The position numbers were made by a program, and so were the translations under genes. Positions 7,641 to 16,665 of a stretch of 64,000 nt of DNA are shown here, piece by piece (position 1 is the stretch's first letter; every line of letters starts with the position of its first letter). The notes under the pieces are model-generated. The model ran no database searches and was not told where the DNA came from. It saw only the letters and a program-made list of their open reading frames with translations. This DNA is from Pseudomonas guariconensis (GTDB taxonomy: Bacteria; Pseudomonadota; Gammaproteobacteria; Pseudomonadales; Pseudomonadaceae): NCBI RefSeq assembly GCF_024127895.1, contig NZ_JAMYBK010000004.1:186001-250000 (forward strand), read 5' to 3'.

Positions 7641-10034
7641 ATGTCGAAGTGTGGCGTGCGTGCGAAGGTGCTCGGCCTGTTCAGCGAAGCGCTGTCCGCC
7701 TGGGCCGTGGCCTTGGTGGCCCTGGTCGCGGGCGGCCTGCTCACGGCCGCGCTGGCCATCGCCGCGCAGAGCCTCTACAAGCAGCAGTTGCGCCAACGCT
7801 TCGACCTGCTGGCCAATGAGCGCTACAGCCGTATCGCCGAACGCTTCGACGACCAGGAGCAACGGCTGGATGGCTTGCGGCGCTTCTTCACCTACTCCAA
7901 CGAAATCACCCCCCGGGAATTCGACGGCTATGCCCGCCCGCTGCAGCACCGGACCCAGGCCTACGCCTGGGCGCCGCGGGTCGAGGCCGGGCAGCGCGAT
8001 GACTTCGAGCGACGGGCCAGCGCCTGGCTCGGCCAGGACTACCGCATCCGCGACCAGGACGGGCAGGGCGGTTGGCGCCCGGCAGCGCCCCGCGACCCTC
8101 ATTATCCGGTGCTCTACACCCAGTCTTCTGACGTGCTGGGCCTGCCCGCGGGCCTGGACCTGCGTGGCCAGCCCCAGCGCGAGGCGACCCTGGCCCGGGC
8201 CGTCTCGCCGGGTAGCATGGCGGTGTCCGCGCCGCTGGATGTGATCAACGCCGAAGCGGGGGTTGTCCGAGGCTTGCTGATGGTGGCGCCGGTGTTCACC
8301 GAGAACGCCCTCGGCGGCCCACCCGCCGGCTACGTGATGGCGCTGCTGAGCCTGCATCAGTTGATCGCCGAGGGCCTGCCGCCAGCGGCCGAGGACAACC
8401 TGGTGGTGCGTATCCTCGATACCTCCGGGCCGAGTGGCGACGAAGTGCTGTTCGACTCGCAGAGCCCGGTCGCCCGGGTGCGATTGGCCAGCCGGCACCT
8501 GTTGCACCTGGCCGACCATCATTACCAGCTCGACATTCGTCCCAGCCTGGTCTTTCTCCGGGCCAATCGCGCCTCCGTGGTCCTGGCGGTCAGCCTGCTG
8601 GGCGGCTTGCTGAGCGTATTGCTCAGCGCCTTGCTCTACAGCCTGTTCAGCCAACGGCAGCGGGCCTTGCACCTGGTCGAGCAGCGTACCGCCGAGCTGC
8701 GGGTCAGCGAGCAGTCCCTGCGCGAGACCCACAACCAGTTGCGCAGCGTGCTGGATGCCGCGACCCAGGTGGCGATCATCGCCACCAGCCTCAAGGGCTT
8801 GGTCAGCACCTTCAATGCCGGCGCCGAGCGGATGTTCGGCTACACGGCCCGCGAGGCGATCGGCCACTTGACGCTGGAGGACCTGGTCCAGCCCGAGGAA
8901 TTGCATCAGCGTGCCCACGCCTTGAGCCTGCGCTACGGGCGCGAGATCTGCGGTGGCCAGGCGATGTTCGCCGAGACGGTGCAGGAGGGCGGTGGCGAAC
9001 CGGGGGAGTGGACCCTGGTGCGCAAGGATGGCAGCCACCTGTTGGGCAACATGCTGGTCACCGCGGTGCTCGACGAGCAAGGCCTGTGGGTCGGCTACCT
9101 GGCGATCTGCATCGACGTCACCGAGCGCCGGCGTGTCCTCGAAGCGTTGGCCGTGCGTGATCGCCTGCTGGAAAAGCTCAGCGCCGAAGTCCCCGGTGGC
9201 ATCTACCAGTACCGCCTGGACGCTGATGGGTGTTCCTGTTTCCCCTATGCCAGCAAAGGCTTGTACGACATCTATGAGGTCGACCTGCAGCTGCTGCGCC
9301 AGGATGCCACGGTGGTGTTCGAGCGCATCCACCCTGACGACCTGGACCGGGTGCGCAGGTCAGTGCGCTATTCGGCCGAGCATCTCACGCCGTGGCGCGA
9401 GGAATACCGGGTGGTCCTGCCCCGGGCGGGCCTGCGTTGGGTCCGTGGCGAGGCGACGCCGGAGGAGGGCGAGGATGGCTGTACCTTGTGGCATGGCTAC
9501 CTGACCGACATTTCCGATCTCAAGCGGGTCGAGGAAGAGCTCAGGACTCTCTCGGTCACCGATGCGCTGACCGGTATCCACAACCGCCGCTACTTTCAGG
9601 AGCGGCTCAAGAGCGAGCTGGAACGGGCCCAGCGGGATGGCCTGGACCTGGCGGTGATCATGCTCGATATCGATCATTTCAAGCGGATCAACGACCAGTA
9701 CGGGCATGCGGTGGGCGACCATGTGTTGCGCAGCCTGTGCCAGCGTATCGGGCACAGGCTGCGGCGTACCGATGTGTTCTGTCGGCTGGGGGGAGAGGAG
9801 TTCATGGTGCTGTGCCCGGGGAGCAATGCCGAGCAGGCGCGCTCGCTGGCGCTGGAGTTGTGGCAGGGGGTTCGCAGTGTGGCGGTGGAGGGCGTGGGCA
9901 GGGTGACGGCGAGCTTCGGGGTGGCGGGCTGGCGGCCGGGAGAGGGCGCCGATGCGCTGTTGCTGCGGGCCGATGCCGGGGTGTATGCGGCGAAACAGGC
10001 GGGGCGGGATCGGGTCGAGGCGGAGTTGTCCTGA
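7641..10034 (+). CDS. Membrane diguanylate cyclase with CHASE, two PAS and GGDEF domains
   Basis: 797 residues. A first membrane segment (about 20-45) is followed by a periplasmic region of about 260 residues with a CHASE-type look, including the FFTYSNEITPREF segment, and a second membrane segment near 310-336. Two PAS domains follow (about 365-490 and 510-630), then a GGDEF domain. The active-site loop reads GGEEF near residue 716 and the inhibitory site RRTD lies five residues before it, so cyclase activity with product feedback is predicted. No EAL domain is present. The ATG at 7641 has only a modest GAGA upstream. It probably makes cyclic di-GMP in response to an unknown external signal. 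Confidence 0.9.
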   Translation: MSKCGVRAKVLGLFSEALSAWAVALVALVAGGLLTAALAIAAQSLYKQQLRQRFDLLANERYSRIAERFDDQEQRLDGLRRFFTYSNEITPREFDGYARPLQHRTQAYAWAPRVEAGQRDDFERRASAWLGQDYRIRDQDGQGGWRPAAPRDPHYPVLYTQSSDVLGLPAGLDLRGQPQREATLARAVSPGSMAVSAPLDVINAEAGVVRGLLMVAPVFTENALGGPPAGYVMALLSLHQLIAEGLPPAAEDNLVVRILDTSGPSGDEVLFDSQSPVARVRLASRHLLHLADHHYQLDIRPSLVFLRANRASVVLAVSLLGGLLSVLLSALLYSLFSQRQRALHLVEQRTAELRVSEQSLRETHNQLRSVLDAATQVAIIATSLKGLVSTFNAGAERMFGYTAREAIGHLTLEDLVQPEELHQRAHALSLRYGREICGGQAMFAETVQEGGGEPGEWTLVRKDGSHLLGNMLVTAVLDEQGLWVGYLAICIDVTERRRVLEALAVRDRLLEKLSAEVPGGIYQYRLDADGCSCFPYASKGLYDIYEVDLQLLRQDATVVFERIHPDDLDRVRRSVRYSAEHLTPWREEYRVVLPRAGLRWVRGEATPEEGEDGCTLWHGYLTDISDLKRVEEELRTLSVTDALTGIHNRRYFQERLKSELERAQRDGLDLAVIMLDIDHFKRINDQYGHAVGDHVLRSLCQRIGHRLRRTDVFCRLGGEEFMVLCPGSNAEQARSLALELWQGVRSVAVEGVGRVTASFGVAGWRPGEGADALLLRADAGVYAAKQAGRDRVEAELS

Positions 10035-10085
10035 GGTTTGGCAGGGCGGGATTTCGGCATTATGTGTAGGCAAGTACGCCATTTT

Positions 10086-10106
10086 GGGGGCCGCTTTGCG
10101 GCCCCA
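10086..10106. terminator. GC hairpin between convergent genes
   Basis: GGGGCCGC and GCGGCCCC pair across TTT at 10087-10105, between the cyclase gene and dacB, which converge here. It belongs to a short-hairpin family that recurs in this window. No long U-tract is present. Confidence 0.6.
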
Positions 10107-10112
10107 AGCCCA

Positions 10113-11576
10113 TCAGGGCCCTGTAGCCGCCGTACGCTCGATCAGCTTCGGTTGCCGATAAAGGTCCAACAAGACCTGGTCAAGCACCTGCGAAGCCCCC
10201 CAGGGCCGGGGATCGTTGAGGATTGCCGCCACTGCCCAGGTATGGCCGTTGCTGTCCCGAGTGTACCCGGCAATCGCCCGCACGGTATTGAGCGTCCCGG
10301 TCTTGATGTGGCCCTCGCCGGTCAGGGCGGTGCGCTTGAGCCGCTTGCGCATGGTGCCGTCCATGCCTACCAAGGGCATGGAACTGATGAACTCGGCCGA
10401 ATAAGGGCTCTTCCACGCCGCCTTGAGCAGCGCCGCCATCTCCCGTGTGCTGACCCGCTCGGCGCGAGACAGCCCGGATCCGTTCTCCATCACCAGGTGT
10501 GGCGCGGTGATGCCCTTGCGCGCCAGCCACTGGCGCACCACGCGCTGGGCGGCACGGGCGTCGTCGCCGTCGACGTCGGTACGGAACTGCGCGCCCAGGC
10601 TGAGGAACAACTGCTGGGCCATGGTGTTGTTGCTGTACTTGTTGATGTCGCGGATCACTTCCACCAGGTCTGGCGAGAACGCGCGGGCCAGCAGGCGTGC
10701 GCTCTTGGGCACGTTCTCGACGCGGTCGCGGCCCTGGATGGTACCGCCCAGCTCGCTCCAGATCGCCCGCACGGCGCCGGCGGCATAGGTCGGATGGTCG
10801 AGCAGCGCCAGGTAGGTCTGGGAGTTGCAGCCATCGCCCAACTGGCCGCTGACCACGACGCTGACACCATTGGCCTGCACCGTCGGGTTGTAGCGCACCT
10901 CACCGGTGCACTGCCGGGACGTTAGGGCCTTGACCTGGTTGTCGATGCGGATGTTGGCGATTGGTGGTTCGACCGATACCGTCACCTTGCCGCCGTCGTT
11001 ACGGGCGACGAAGCGCAGGGCCTTGAGGTTGACCAGCAGCGAGTCGGGCCTGACCAGGAACGGCTTGTTCATGTCGCCGCCGTCATCGTCGAACTGGGGC
11101 AGGTTGGGCTGGACGAAGTGGCTGCGATCGAGCACCAGGTCACCGCTGACGGTGCGTACCCCGTTGGCCCGCAGGTCGCGCATCAGCAGCCAGAGCTTCT
11201 CCATGTTCAGCTTCGGATCGCCGCCGCCCTTGAGGTACAGATTGCCGTTGAGCACGCCGTTGCTCAGGGTGCCATCGGTATAGAACTCGGTCTTCCACTG
11301 GAAGGTCGGGCCGAGCAGTTCCAGGGCGGCGTAGGTGGTGACCAGCTTCATGGTCGACGCCGGGTTCACCGACACGTCGGCGTTGTAGATCGTCGGTGTG
11401 CCTGGCCCATCGAGGGGCAGCATCACCAGGGACAGGGCAGAATTCTGCAGCTTGTTGTTCTTCAGCGCCTGCTGCACCTTGGGCGACAGGGTGGTGTTGA
11501 CGGGGGCGGCCTGGCTGGGCATGGCCAGTGGCAGGAGCAGGCCGGCGAGGAGCAGTGGGCGGAGCGTTTTGATCAT
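10113..11576 (-). CDS. dacB: D-alanyl-D-alanine carboxypeptidase/endopeptidase (PBP4 family)
   Basis: Periplasmic class C low-molecular-weight penicillin-binding protein of 487 residues. An N-terminal signal peptide ends near SQAAP (residue 25). The three active-site motifs are present: STMK at 74-77, SNN near 315 and KTG at 425-427. PBP4 enzymes remove terminal D-Ala and cut cross-links in peptidoglycan. The ATG at 11576 places the signal peptide at the N-terminus; the ribosome site is weak. It converges with the cyclase gene. Confidence 0.93.
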   Translation of the reverse strand: MIKTLRPLLLAGLLLPLAMPSQAAPVNTTLSPKVQQALKNNKLQNSALSLVMLPLDGPGTPTIYNADVSVNPASTMKLVTTYAALELLGPTFQWKTEFYTDGTLSNGVLNGNLYLKGGGDPKLNMEKLWLLMRDLRANGVRTVSGDLVLDRSHFVQPNLPQFDDDGGDMNKPFLVRPDSLLVNLKALRFVARNDGGKVTVSVEPPIANIRIDNQVKALTSRQCTGEVRYNPTVQANGVSVVVSGQLGDGCNSQTYLALLDHPTYAAGAVRAIWSELGGTIQGRDRVENVPKSARLLARAFSPDLVEVIRDINKYSNNTMAQQLFLSLGAQFRTDVDGDDARAAQRVVRQWLARKGITAPHLVMENGSGLSRAERVSTREMAALLKAAWKSPYSAEFISSMPLVGMDGTMRKRLKRTALTGEGHIKTGTLNTVRAIAGYTRDSNGHTWAVAAILNDPRPWGASQVLDQVLLDLYRQPKLIERTAATGP

Positions 11577-11761
11577 AGGTACTGGAACCCTGCGTACGAG
11601 GGAAAGGACAACGGGGCTGTACGAGATGATGGCCCCCAGACGAAATATAGTGCGCATTATGCCCCAAGCGTACCGCCCATGGGCCATGTCCGACGGAAAA
11701 GCGCCGCATCGCCACGGAAACTGGTAAAGTGCCGCGCGTTATTACTCAAGAGGATTGTTTC

Positions 11762-12109
11762 ATGGCTACCAACCGTTCCCGTCGTCTGCGCAAGAAGCTG
11801 TGCGTGGATGAGTTCCAGGAGCTGGGTTTCGAACTGAACCTGGAATTCAAGGAAGACCTGTCCGAAGAAGCCATCGATGCCTTCCTCGACGCCTTCCTCG
11901 CAGAGGCCATGGATGCCAACGGCCTGGACTACGTCGGCGGCGATGACTTCGGCCTGGTCTGCCTGGCCAAGCGTGGTTCGGTCAGCGAAGAGCAGCGCGC
12001 TACCGTCGAGGCCTGGCTCAAGGGCCGTGGCGAACTGACCAAGATCGAAGTCAGCCCGCTGCTGGACGCCTGGTATCCGGACAAGCCGATCAACGCCAAG
12101 GCCGATTGA
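11762..12109 (+). CDS. yggL: YggL family 50S ribosome-binding protein (DUF469)
   Basis: 115-residue acidic protein with the family N-terminus NRSRRLRKKLCVDEFQELGF and the conserved EAMDANGLDYVGGDD segment. Family members bind the 50S subunit. The ATG at 11762 follows AGAGGA at good spacing, and TAAAGT at 11724-11729 may be its -10. The gene stands alone between dacB (divergent) and the hybrid kinase (convergent). Confidence 0.88.
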   Translation: MATNRSRRLRKKLCVDEFQELGFELNLEFKEDLSEEAIDAFLDAFLAEAMDANGLDYVGGDDFGLVCLAKRGSVSEEQRATVEAWLKGRGELTKIEVSPLLDAWYPDKPINAKAD

Positions 12110-12142
12110 TCTTGCCGAAGCGGCCGCCGTCGGCGTGCCGCT

Positions 12143-15100
12143 TCACCGAGCGCCGACCGGGCCGTGCAGGTACCGGGCCAGCGCTTCCTCGACGCGGCGC
12201 ATGTGCCGCGCCAGTGCCTGCCGTCGCAGCTTGAGCTGCATCAGCGGTAAATCTTCCTGTTCAAGGGCCTCGCAGGCCGCCATCAACTCCCTGGCTTCCA
12301 GCATCCGTGCCGCGCTGAGGATCTTGTGCGCCTGGCCGGCGATCGCCTGGGCATCTTCGTGTGGATCGATGGCCATCAAGATGGCCAGGTCCTGCTGCAG
12401 GCTTTGCAGCAGGGTGGCCAGCAGGCGCTGGCGATCTTCCTGGTTGTCGCCGACGATGGTCGCCAGCCCGTCGAGCGTGAAACGCTTGTGCTTGCGTGGG
12501 GATGGCGCGCAGGGCGTTACGCTGGCCAGGCGCTGCTTCAGGGTGCGCAGGCCGATGGGCTTGAGCAGGCAGTCGTCCATGCCGGCGTCCAGGCATTTCT
12601 GGCGGATCTCGGGCTGGGCGTTGGCGGTATAGCCGAGGATGACGCAGCGCGGCCGGCCTTGCGCGCCTTCCTCGGCGCGTACCGCCTCGGCGACCTGGTA
12701 GCCGCTCATGTGCGGCATGTTGCAATCGAGGATCAGCACATCGAAACCACCCTCGCGCCATTTCTCCAGGCCTTCGCGGCCATCGCCGGCGCTGGCATGG
12801 CGCAGCCCGAGGAACCCCAGTTGCTGCGCCATCAGCAACAGGTTGGCCGGGTGGTCGTCGATCACCAGCACGTTCAGCCGGGTATCCGGTGTGTCCACGT
12901 CCGCGACGTCAGGGGGGGCGGACGAGGGCGCCGCGACGCGCTGCAGGGGCATCTGCAGGCGGACGCGGGTGCCGACCCCTTGCAGGCTCTCGAGCGTCAG
13001 GTCGCCGCCCATCATCTGGCACAGGTTGCGGCTGATGGCCAGGCCCAGGCCGGTGCCGGCACGTGCGCCCTCGCTGTGGGGGTTGGCCTGGACGAATGGG
13101 TTGAACAGCTGACGCAGTTCGTCTTCACGGATGCCGATGCCACTGTCGCGCACCTCCAGGTCAAGGGTCGGGCCGGCTGCCGGGTTTTCGTCGTGCAGGG
13201 CCATGCTGATGCGCACCTGGCCGTGTTCGGTGAACTTGATGGCGTTGCTGACCAGGTTGGACAGCACCTGCTTGAAGCGCAGCGGATCGAGCAACGCATG
13301 GCAGCGTGCGTTCGCTGCGATGACCACTTCCAGGGACAGCCCTTTCTGCCGCGCCAGGCCATCGAAGACCCGGCCCACCGACTCGACCAGTGCACCCAGG
13401 TCGACCGGTTCCACGGACAGGGACAGGTGGCCGGACTCGATCCTGACGATGTCGAGGATGTCGCCGATCAGGCCCAGCAGGTCCTTGGCCGAATGGTAGG
13501 CGACCTCCAGTGCCGGTCGGTCCAACTGCCCCTGGTCCGACCGCCTGACGGCCAGCTCGAGCATGCCGATGATGGCGTTCATCGGTGTACGGATCTCATG
13601 GCTGATGGTGGCCAGGAAGGTACTCTTGGCGCGATTGGCATCGTCGGCTTGCTGCTTGGCCTGGCGCAGGGCCTGGACCAGCTTGCGCCGGTCGCTGATA
13701 TCGATCCAGCCGCCGATGATCCCCTGCACCTCGCCCAGCGAGTCGCGGTAGGGCAGGATCCAGTGGTAGATGGTCAGCTCCCGTCCTTTCATTTGCAGAG
13801 GACGATCCAGGATCAGTGGCGTGCCGGCCTCCATGACCTGCTGGTAGTCGGCCTCGATCTGCCGGGTATGTTCAGGGTCGCTGCACAGGCTGTCTGCCAG
13901 GCGCTTGCCGATGACCTCCGCGGGCTGCGCCTGGACGGCCTCCAGGTAGCTGTCGTTGCAGCTTTGCAGGCGCCCCTCGCGATCGCGTACGTACATCGGG
14001 TGGGGAGTGCCGTTGAGCAGTGCGCGCATGAACTCCAACTGGTCGCTCAGCGCCCGTTCGGCGCGCTGGCGATGCCGGATCTGCCGGCGCAGGCGGGCGT
14101 TCCAGACCAGCGCCAGCAACAGCAGCAGGCCGAAGCCCAGCAACACCCGCACGGCCAGGCGGCGAAACTCCCGCCAATGGGCATCGTCCTGCACGCCATA
14201 GCCACGCCAGCGGTTGTTGATCACACCCAGTTCTTCCGGCGAGATGCTCAGCAGGGCCTTGTCGAGGATCGAGGCGAGCGCCTGGGCCTGGCCGGTGCTG
14301 GCCATCGTGAAGGTGGCTGGCTCGTTGCCGATCGTGCGGCGGATGACCAGGTCGGGATTGCCGGCCAGCGCATGATTGGCGTCGATCAAGGTGGCGATCG
14401 CCGCATCCACCGCGCCGCTGCCGAGCAGCGCCATGGAAAAGAACGGGCTTTCGGTCTCGATCCGCCTGACCTGAGGGTGCTGCGTCGCGAGCAGTTCGGC
14501 CATGAGGCTATCGCGGGTGATGGCGACCCGCTTGCCCTGCAATTGCTCGAGGGAGGAGGCTTGTCCAGGGCCGGCACGGGTCACCAGCACGTAGTTGCTT
14601 TCCAGGTAGGGACGGCTGATCCGCAAGGCGCCGTCGTGTTTCTCGTCGCTGGAAATGGCCGCGATCACGTCCGCCCGGCCGTCCTTGAGGCGGGCGATCA
14701 TGTCACGGATGCCGCTGGCCCGCTGGACCTCGAAGCGCAGCCCGGTGCGCAGGCGGATCAACTCCAGCAGGTCGGCGGCGATCCCACGGAAATGGCCGCT
14801 GCCGTCGAAGTAGGACACCGGGGCCGCGGTTTCGTTGACGGCGACGCGCATCACCGGGTGCTGCTGCAGCCAGTGCTCCTCGTCCGGCGTCAATTGCAGC
14901 TTGCGGTCGGTCAGGAGCATGTCGCTGCCGGCGCTCCAGCGCTTGAAGATACTGGCGGTCACGGCGTTGGGCTGGCTGTCGAGCACGGCATCGACCAGTG
15001 CCTTGAGCTGGGTATCCTCGCGGCGCATGGCGAAGCTGAAGCCGATGGCTTCGTGATTGCCGAAGCTGGCCATGCGCAGCAGGGGCAGGTGGCCCCGGTT

Positions 15101-15754
15101 GAGCTGGTAGTGGGTGGAGATGGTGTCGCCGATGAACACGTCGGCCTGGCCGAAGGCCACGGCGTTGAGTGCCTGGGTGGACGAGGGGAAGGCCAGGAGC
15201 TCGGCCTGCGGATAGTTGTCATGCACTTCCCGCGCGGGCAGGTAGTGGTAGAGCATGCTCAGGCGCATGCCTGCGAGCCCGTCGTCCAAGGGGCGCATTT
15301 CGTCCTCGCGGGTCACCAGCACCGGCTGGTCGATGGCGTAGGGCCGGGACAGCGCCAGGCCCGCCGAGGCTTCGTAGCCATTGGCGCTGCCGAGCAGGTC
15401 GATGCGGCCCTGCTTGAGCGCGTCGACCGCTGCCTGGCGGCTGGAAAAGCGCAGCACCCGTACTGGCAAGCCGAGCACCTGGCCGATCAGGCCGGCATAT
15501 TCGGCGGTGAGCCCCTGGTAGTCGCGGCCGCCGGTGGTGATGTCGAAGGGCGGGTAATCCGGAAAGGATGCACCCATCACCAGTTCCTGTTTGCCTTCCA
15601 GCCACTGGCGTTGCGCCTCGGTCAGTTCGGGGCGGGTGGGCTTGACCGTCGATCGCGTGAGCAGGGTGAAGGCCTCGGCATCGGCCTGTGCCGCGTAGGC
15701 CTTGCCACAGGCCAGGGCCAGGACGATGCACAGGCAGGTCAGGTAGCGCTTCAT
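12143..15754 (-). CDS. BvgS/EvgS-like hybrid sensor histidine kinase
   Basis: 1203 residues with all parts of an unorthodox kinase. In order: a signal peptide ending near AYAA; two periplasmic solute-binding (Venus flytrap) domains (about 50-275 and 290-520); a membrane segment near 535-556; a PAS domain; a HisKA box with His719 in SHEIRTPMN; an HATPase domain; a receiver with Asp1010 in LILDCNMPHMSG; and an HPt domain with His1143. Phosphate should pass His-Asp-His-Asp to the LuxR-type regulator encoded 12 bases upstream on the same strand. Two flytrap domains suggest a small-molecule ligand, which I cannot name. The stop is close to the convergent yggL. Confidence 0.93.
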   Translation of the reverse strand: MKRYLTCLCIVLALACGKAYAAQADAEAFTLLTRSTVKPTRPELTEAQRQWLEGKQELVMGASFPDYPPFDITTGGRDYQGLTAEYAGLIGQVLGLPVRVLRFSSRQAAVDALKQGRIDLLGSANGYEASAGLALSRPYAIDQPVLVTREDEMRPLDDGLAGMRLSMLYHYLPAREVHDNYPQAELLAFPSSTQALNAVAFGQADVFIGDTISTHYQLNRGHLPLLRMASFGNHEAIGFSFAMRREDTQLKALVDAVLDSQPNAVTASIFKRWSAGSDMLLTDRKLQLTPDEEHWLQQHPVMRVAVNETAAPVSYFDGSGHFRGIAADLLELIRLRTGLRFEVQRASGIRDMIARLKDGRADVIAAISSDEKHDGALRISRPYLESNYVLVTRAGPGQASSLEQLQGKRVAITRDSLMAELLATQHPQVRRIETESPFFSMALLGSGAVDAAIATLIDANHALAGNPDLVIRRTIGNEPATFTMASTGQAQALASILDKALLSISPEELGVINNRWRGYGVQDDAHWREFRRLAVRVLLGFGLLLLLALVWNARLRRQIRHRQRAERALSDQLEFMRALLNGTPHPMYVRDREGRLQSCNDSYLEAVQAQPAEVIGKRLADSLCSDPEHTRQIEADYQQVMEAGTPLILDRPLQMKGRELTIYHWILPYRDSLGEVQGIIGGWIDISDRRKLVQALRQAKQQADDANRAKSTFLATISHEIRTPMNAIIGMLELAVRRSDQGQLDRPALEVAYHSAKDLLGLIGDILDIVRIESGHLSLSVEPVDLGALVESVGRVFDGLARQKGLSLEVVIAANARCHALLDPLRFKQVLSNLVSNAIKFTEHGQVRISMALHDENPAAGPTLDLEVRDSGIGIREDELRQLFNPFVQANPHSEGARAGTGLGLAISRNLCQMMGGDLTLESLQGVGTRVRLQMPLQRVAAPSSAPPDVADVDTPDTRLNVLVIDDHPANLLLMAQQLGFLGLRHASAGDGREGLEKWREGGFDVLILDCNMPHMSGYQVAEAVRAEEGAQGRPRCVILGYTANAQPEIRQKCLDAGMDDCLLKPIGLRTLKQRLASVTPCAPSPRKHKRFTLDGLATIVGDNQEDRQRLLATLLQSLQQDLAILMAIDPHEDAQAIAGQAHKILSAARMLEARELMAACEALEQEDLPLMQLKLRRQALARHMRRVEEALARYLHGPVGAR

Positions 15755-15766
15755 TACCTACCCACC

Positions 15767-16387
15767 TCAGACCAATGCATTGCGTTTGGCCACATCGATC
15801 AGGTCGACCAAGGTATCGACCTGGAGTTTTTGCATCAGGCGCTTCTTGTAGGTACTGACTGTCTTGTTGCTGAGAAACATGCCTTTTGCAATTTCCTTGT
15901 TGCTTCTACCTTGTGCGAAAAGTTGCAGGACCATCAACTCCCGGTCATTGACCTGTCGGAAAAGTTGTTCCTCGTTGTTCACTTTTCCCGGATTGCTGTT
16001 GACTGCCTGGCTGGGGAAGTAGTTGTAGCCGGCAAGTACGGCCTTGATCGCGCTGAGCAGTTCGCCCAGGTCTTCCTGCTTGCAGACATAGCCGGCGGCA
16101 CCCGAGTGCATGCAGCGCACCGCGAAAAGCGCTGGCGACTGGGCCGTCAGCACCAGCACCTTCAGAGGCAGCGCCATGGCCTGGAAGCGCGACAGCACCT
16201 CCAGGCCGTCCAGTTTGGGGATGGCGATATCGAGGATGACCAGGTCGGGGCGCGTTTCGCGGATCATCTGCATGGCATCGACGCCATTGTCCGACTCACC
16301 GACGATCCTGTAGTTCTGGTTTTCCAGCAACATGCGAACGGCCAGCCGGATAACGGGATGGTCGTCGACAATAAATACGGAGTGCAT
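15767..16387 (-). CDS. BvgA/EvgA-like response regulator, LuxR-type
   Basis: 206 residues: a receiver with Asp8-Asp9 and phosphoacceptor Asp53 in LVILDIAIPK, then a LuxR/FixJ-type helix-turn-helix (about 140-200) containing GRSNKEIAKGMFLSNKTVSTYK. It is the cognate partner of the downstream hybrid kinase, with a 12-base gap and the same strand. The ATG at 16387 has AGGAAG upstream. Its coding sequence uses more A/T than its neighbours, including TTT and AAT codons. The target genes are not evident nearby. Confidence 0.92.
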   Translation of the reverse strand: MHSVFIVDDHPVIRLAVRMLLENQNYRIVGESDNGVDAMQMIRETRPDLVILDIAIPKLDGLEVLSRFQAMALPLKVLVLTAQSPALFAVRCMHSGAAGYVCKQEDLGELLSAIKAVLAGYNYFPSQAVNSNPGKVNNEEQLFRQVNDRELMVLQLFAQGRSNKEIAKGMFLSNKTVSTYKKRLMQKLQVDTLVDLIDVAKRNALV

Positions 16388-16497
16388 ATTCAACTTCCTA
16401 ATGCGGCAGCTGTCGGAAACAGTGCGCACCTTAGCTCAGTTGGAAGTCGTCGGGACATGGAGGAAACGGCTGTGGGCCGTATATGGGAATTTACCTA

Positions 16498-16572
16498 CAG
16501 TAAAAAGTTACCAGCGCTACGAATTGATCACGAATAAGTCATGTCAATTCGTTGTTTGGTAACTTTTTATTG
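16498..16572. repeat. Large AT-rich palindrome between dgt and the regulator gene
   Basis: TAAAAAGTTACCA at 16501-16513 pairs perfectly with TGGTAACTTTTTA at 16557-16569. Inside, ACGAATTGA (16519-16527) pairs with TCAATTCGT (16544-16552). The element is far more A/T-rich than its surroundings. It lies about 97 bases past the dgt stop and 110 bases before the regulator's ATG. It could be a bidirectional terminator (a T-run follows the right arm, an A-run precedes the left) or an operator. Confidence 0.8.
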
Positions 16573-16665
16573 AAAAGTTGAGGCGGCTGTTTAGTTTGTC
16601 CTGCGATGACCTAGGAAATTTCCTTCAGAGCATGCCGATGCATGCCATGGTCGGTTTGTGGTCTT

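Noticed and set aside
12326..16537. A 1403-codon open frame on the plus strand opposite the hybrid kinase and its regulator
   Set aside because: It is the antisense of two well-supported genes, rich in Gln/His/Gly/Val as expected for a GC-rich shadow frame, and has no domain similarity.
16519..16552. Anr/FNR-type TTGAT-ATCAA site inside the palindrome
   Set aside because: Only one half-site is present; the symmetry is that of the ACGAATTGA/TCAATTCGT arms.
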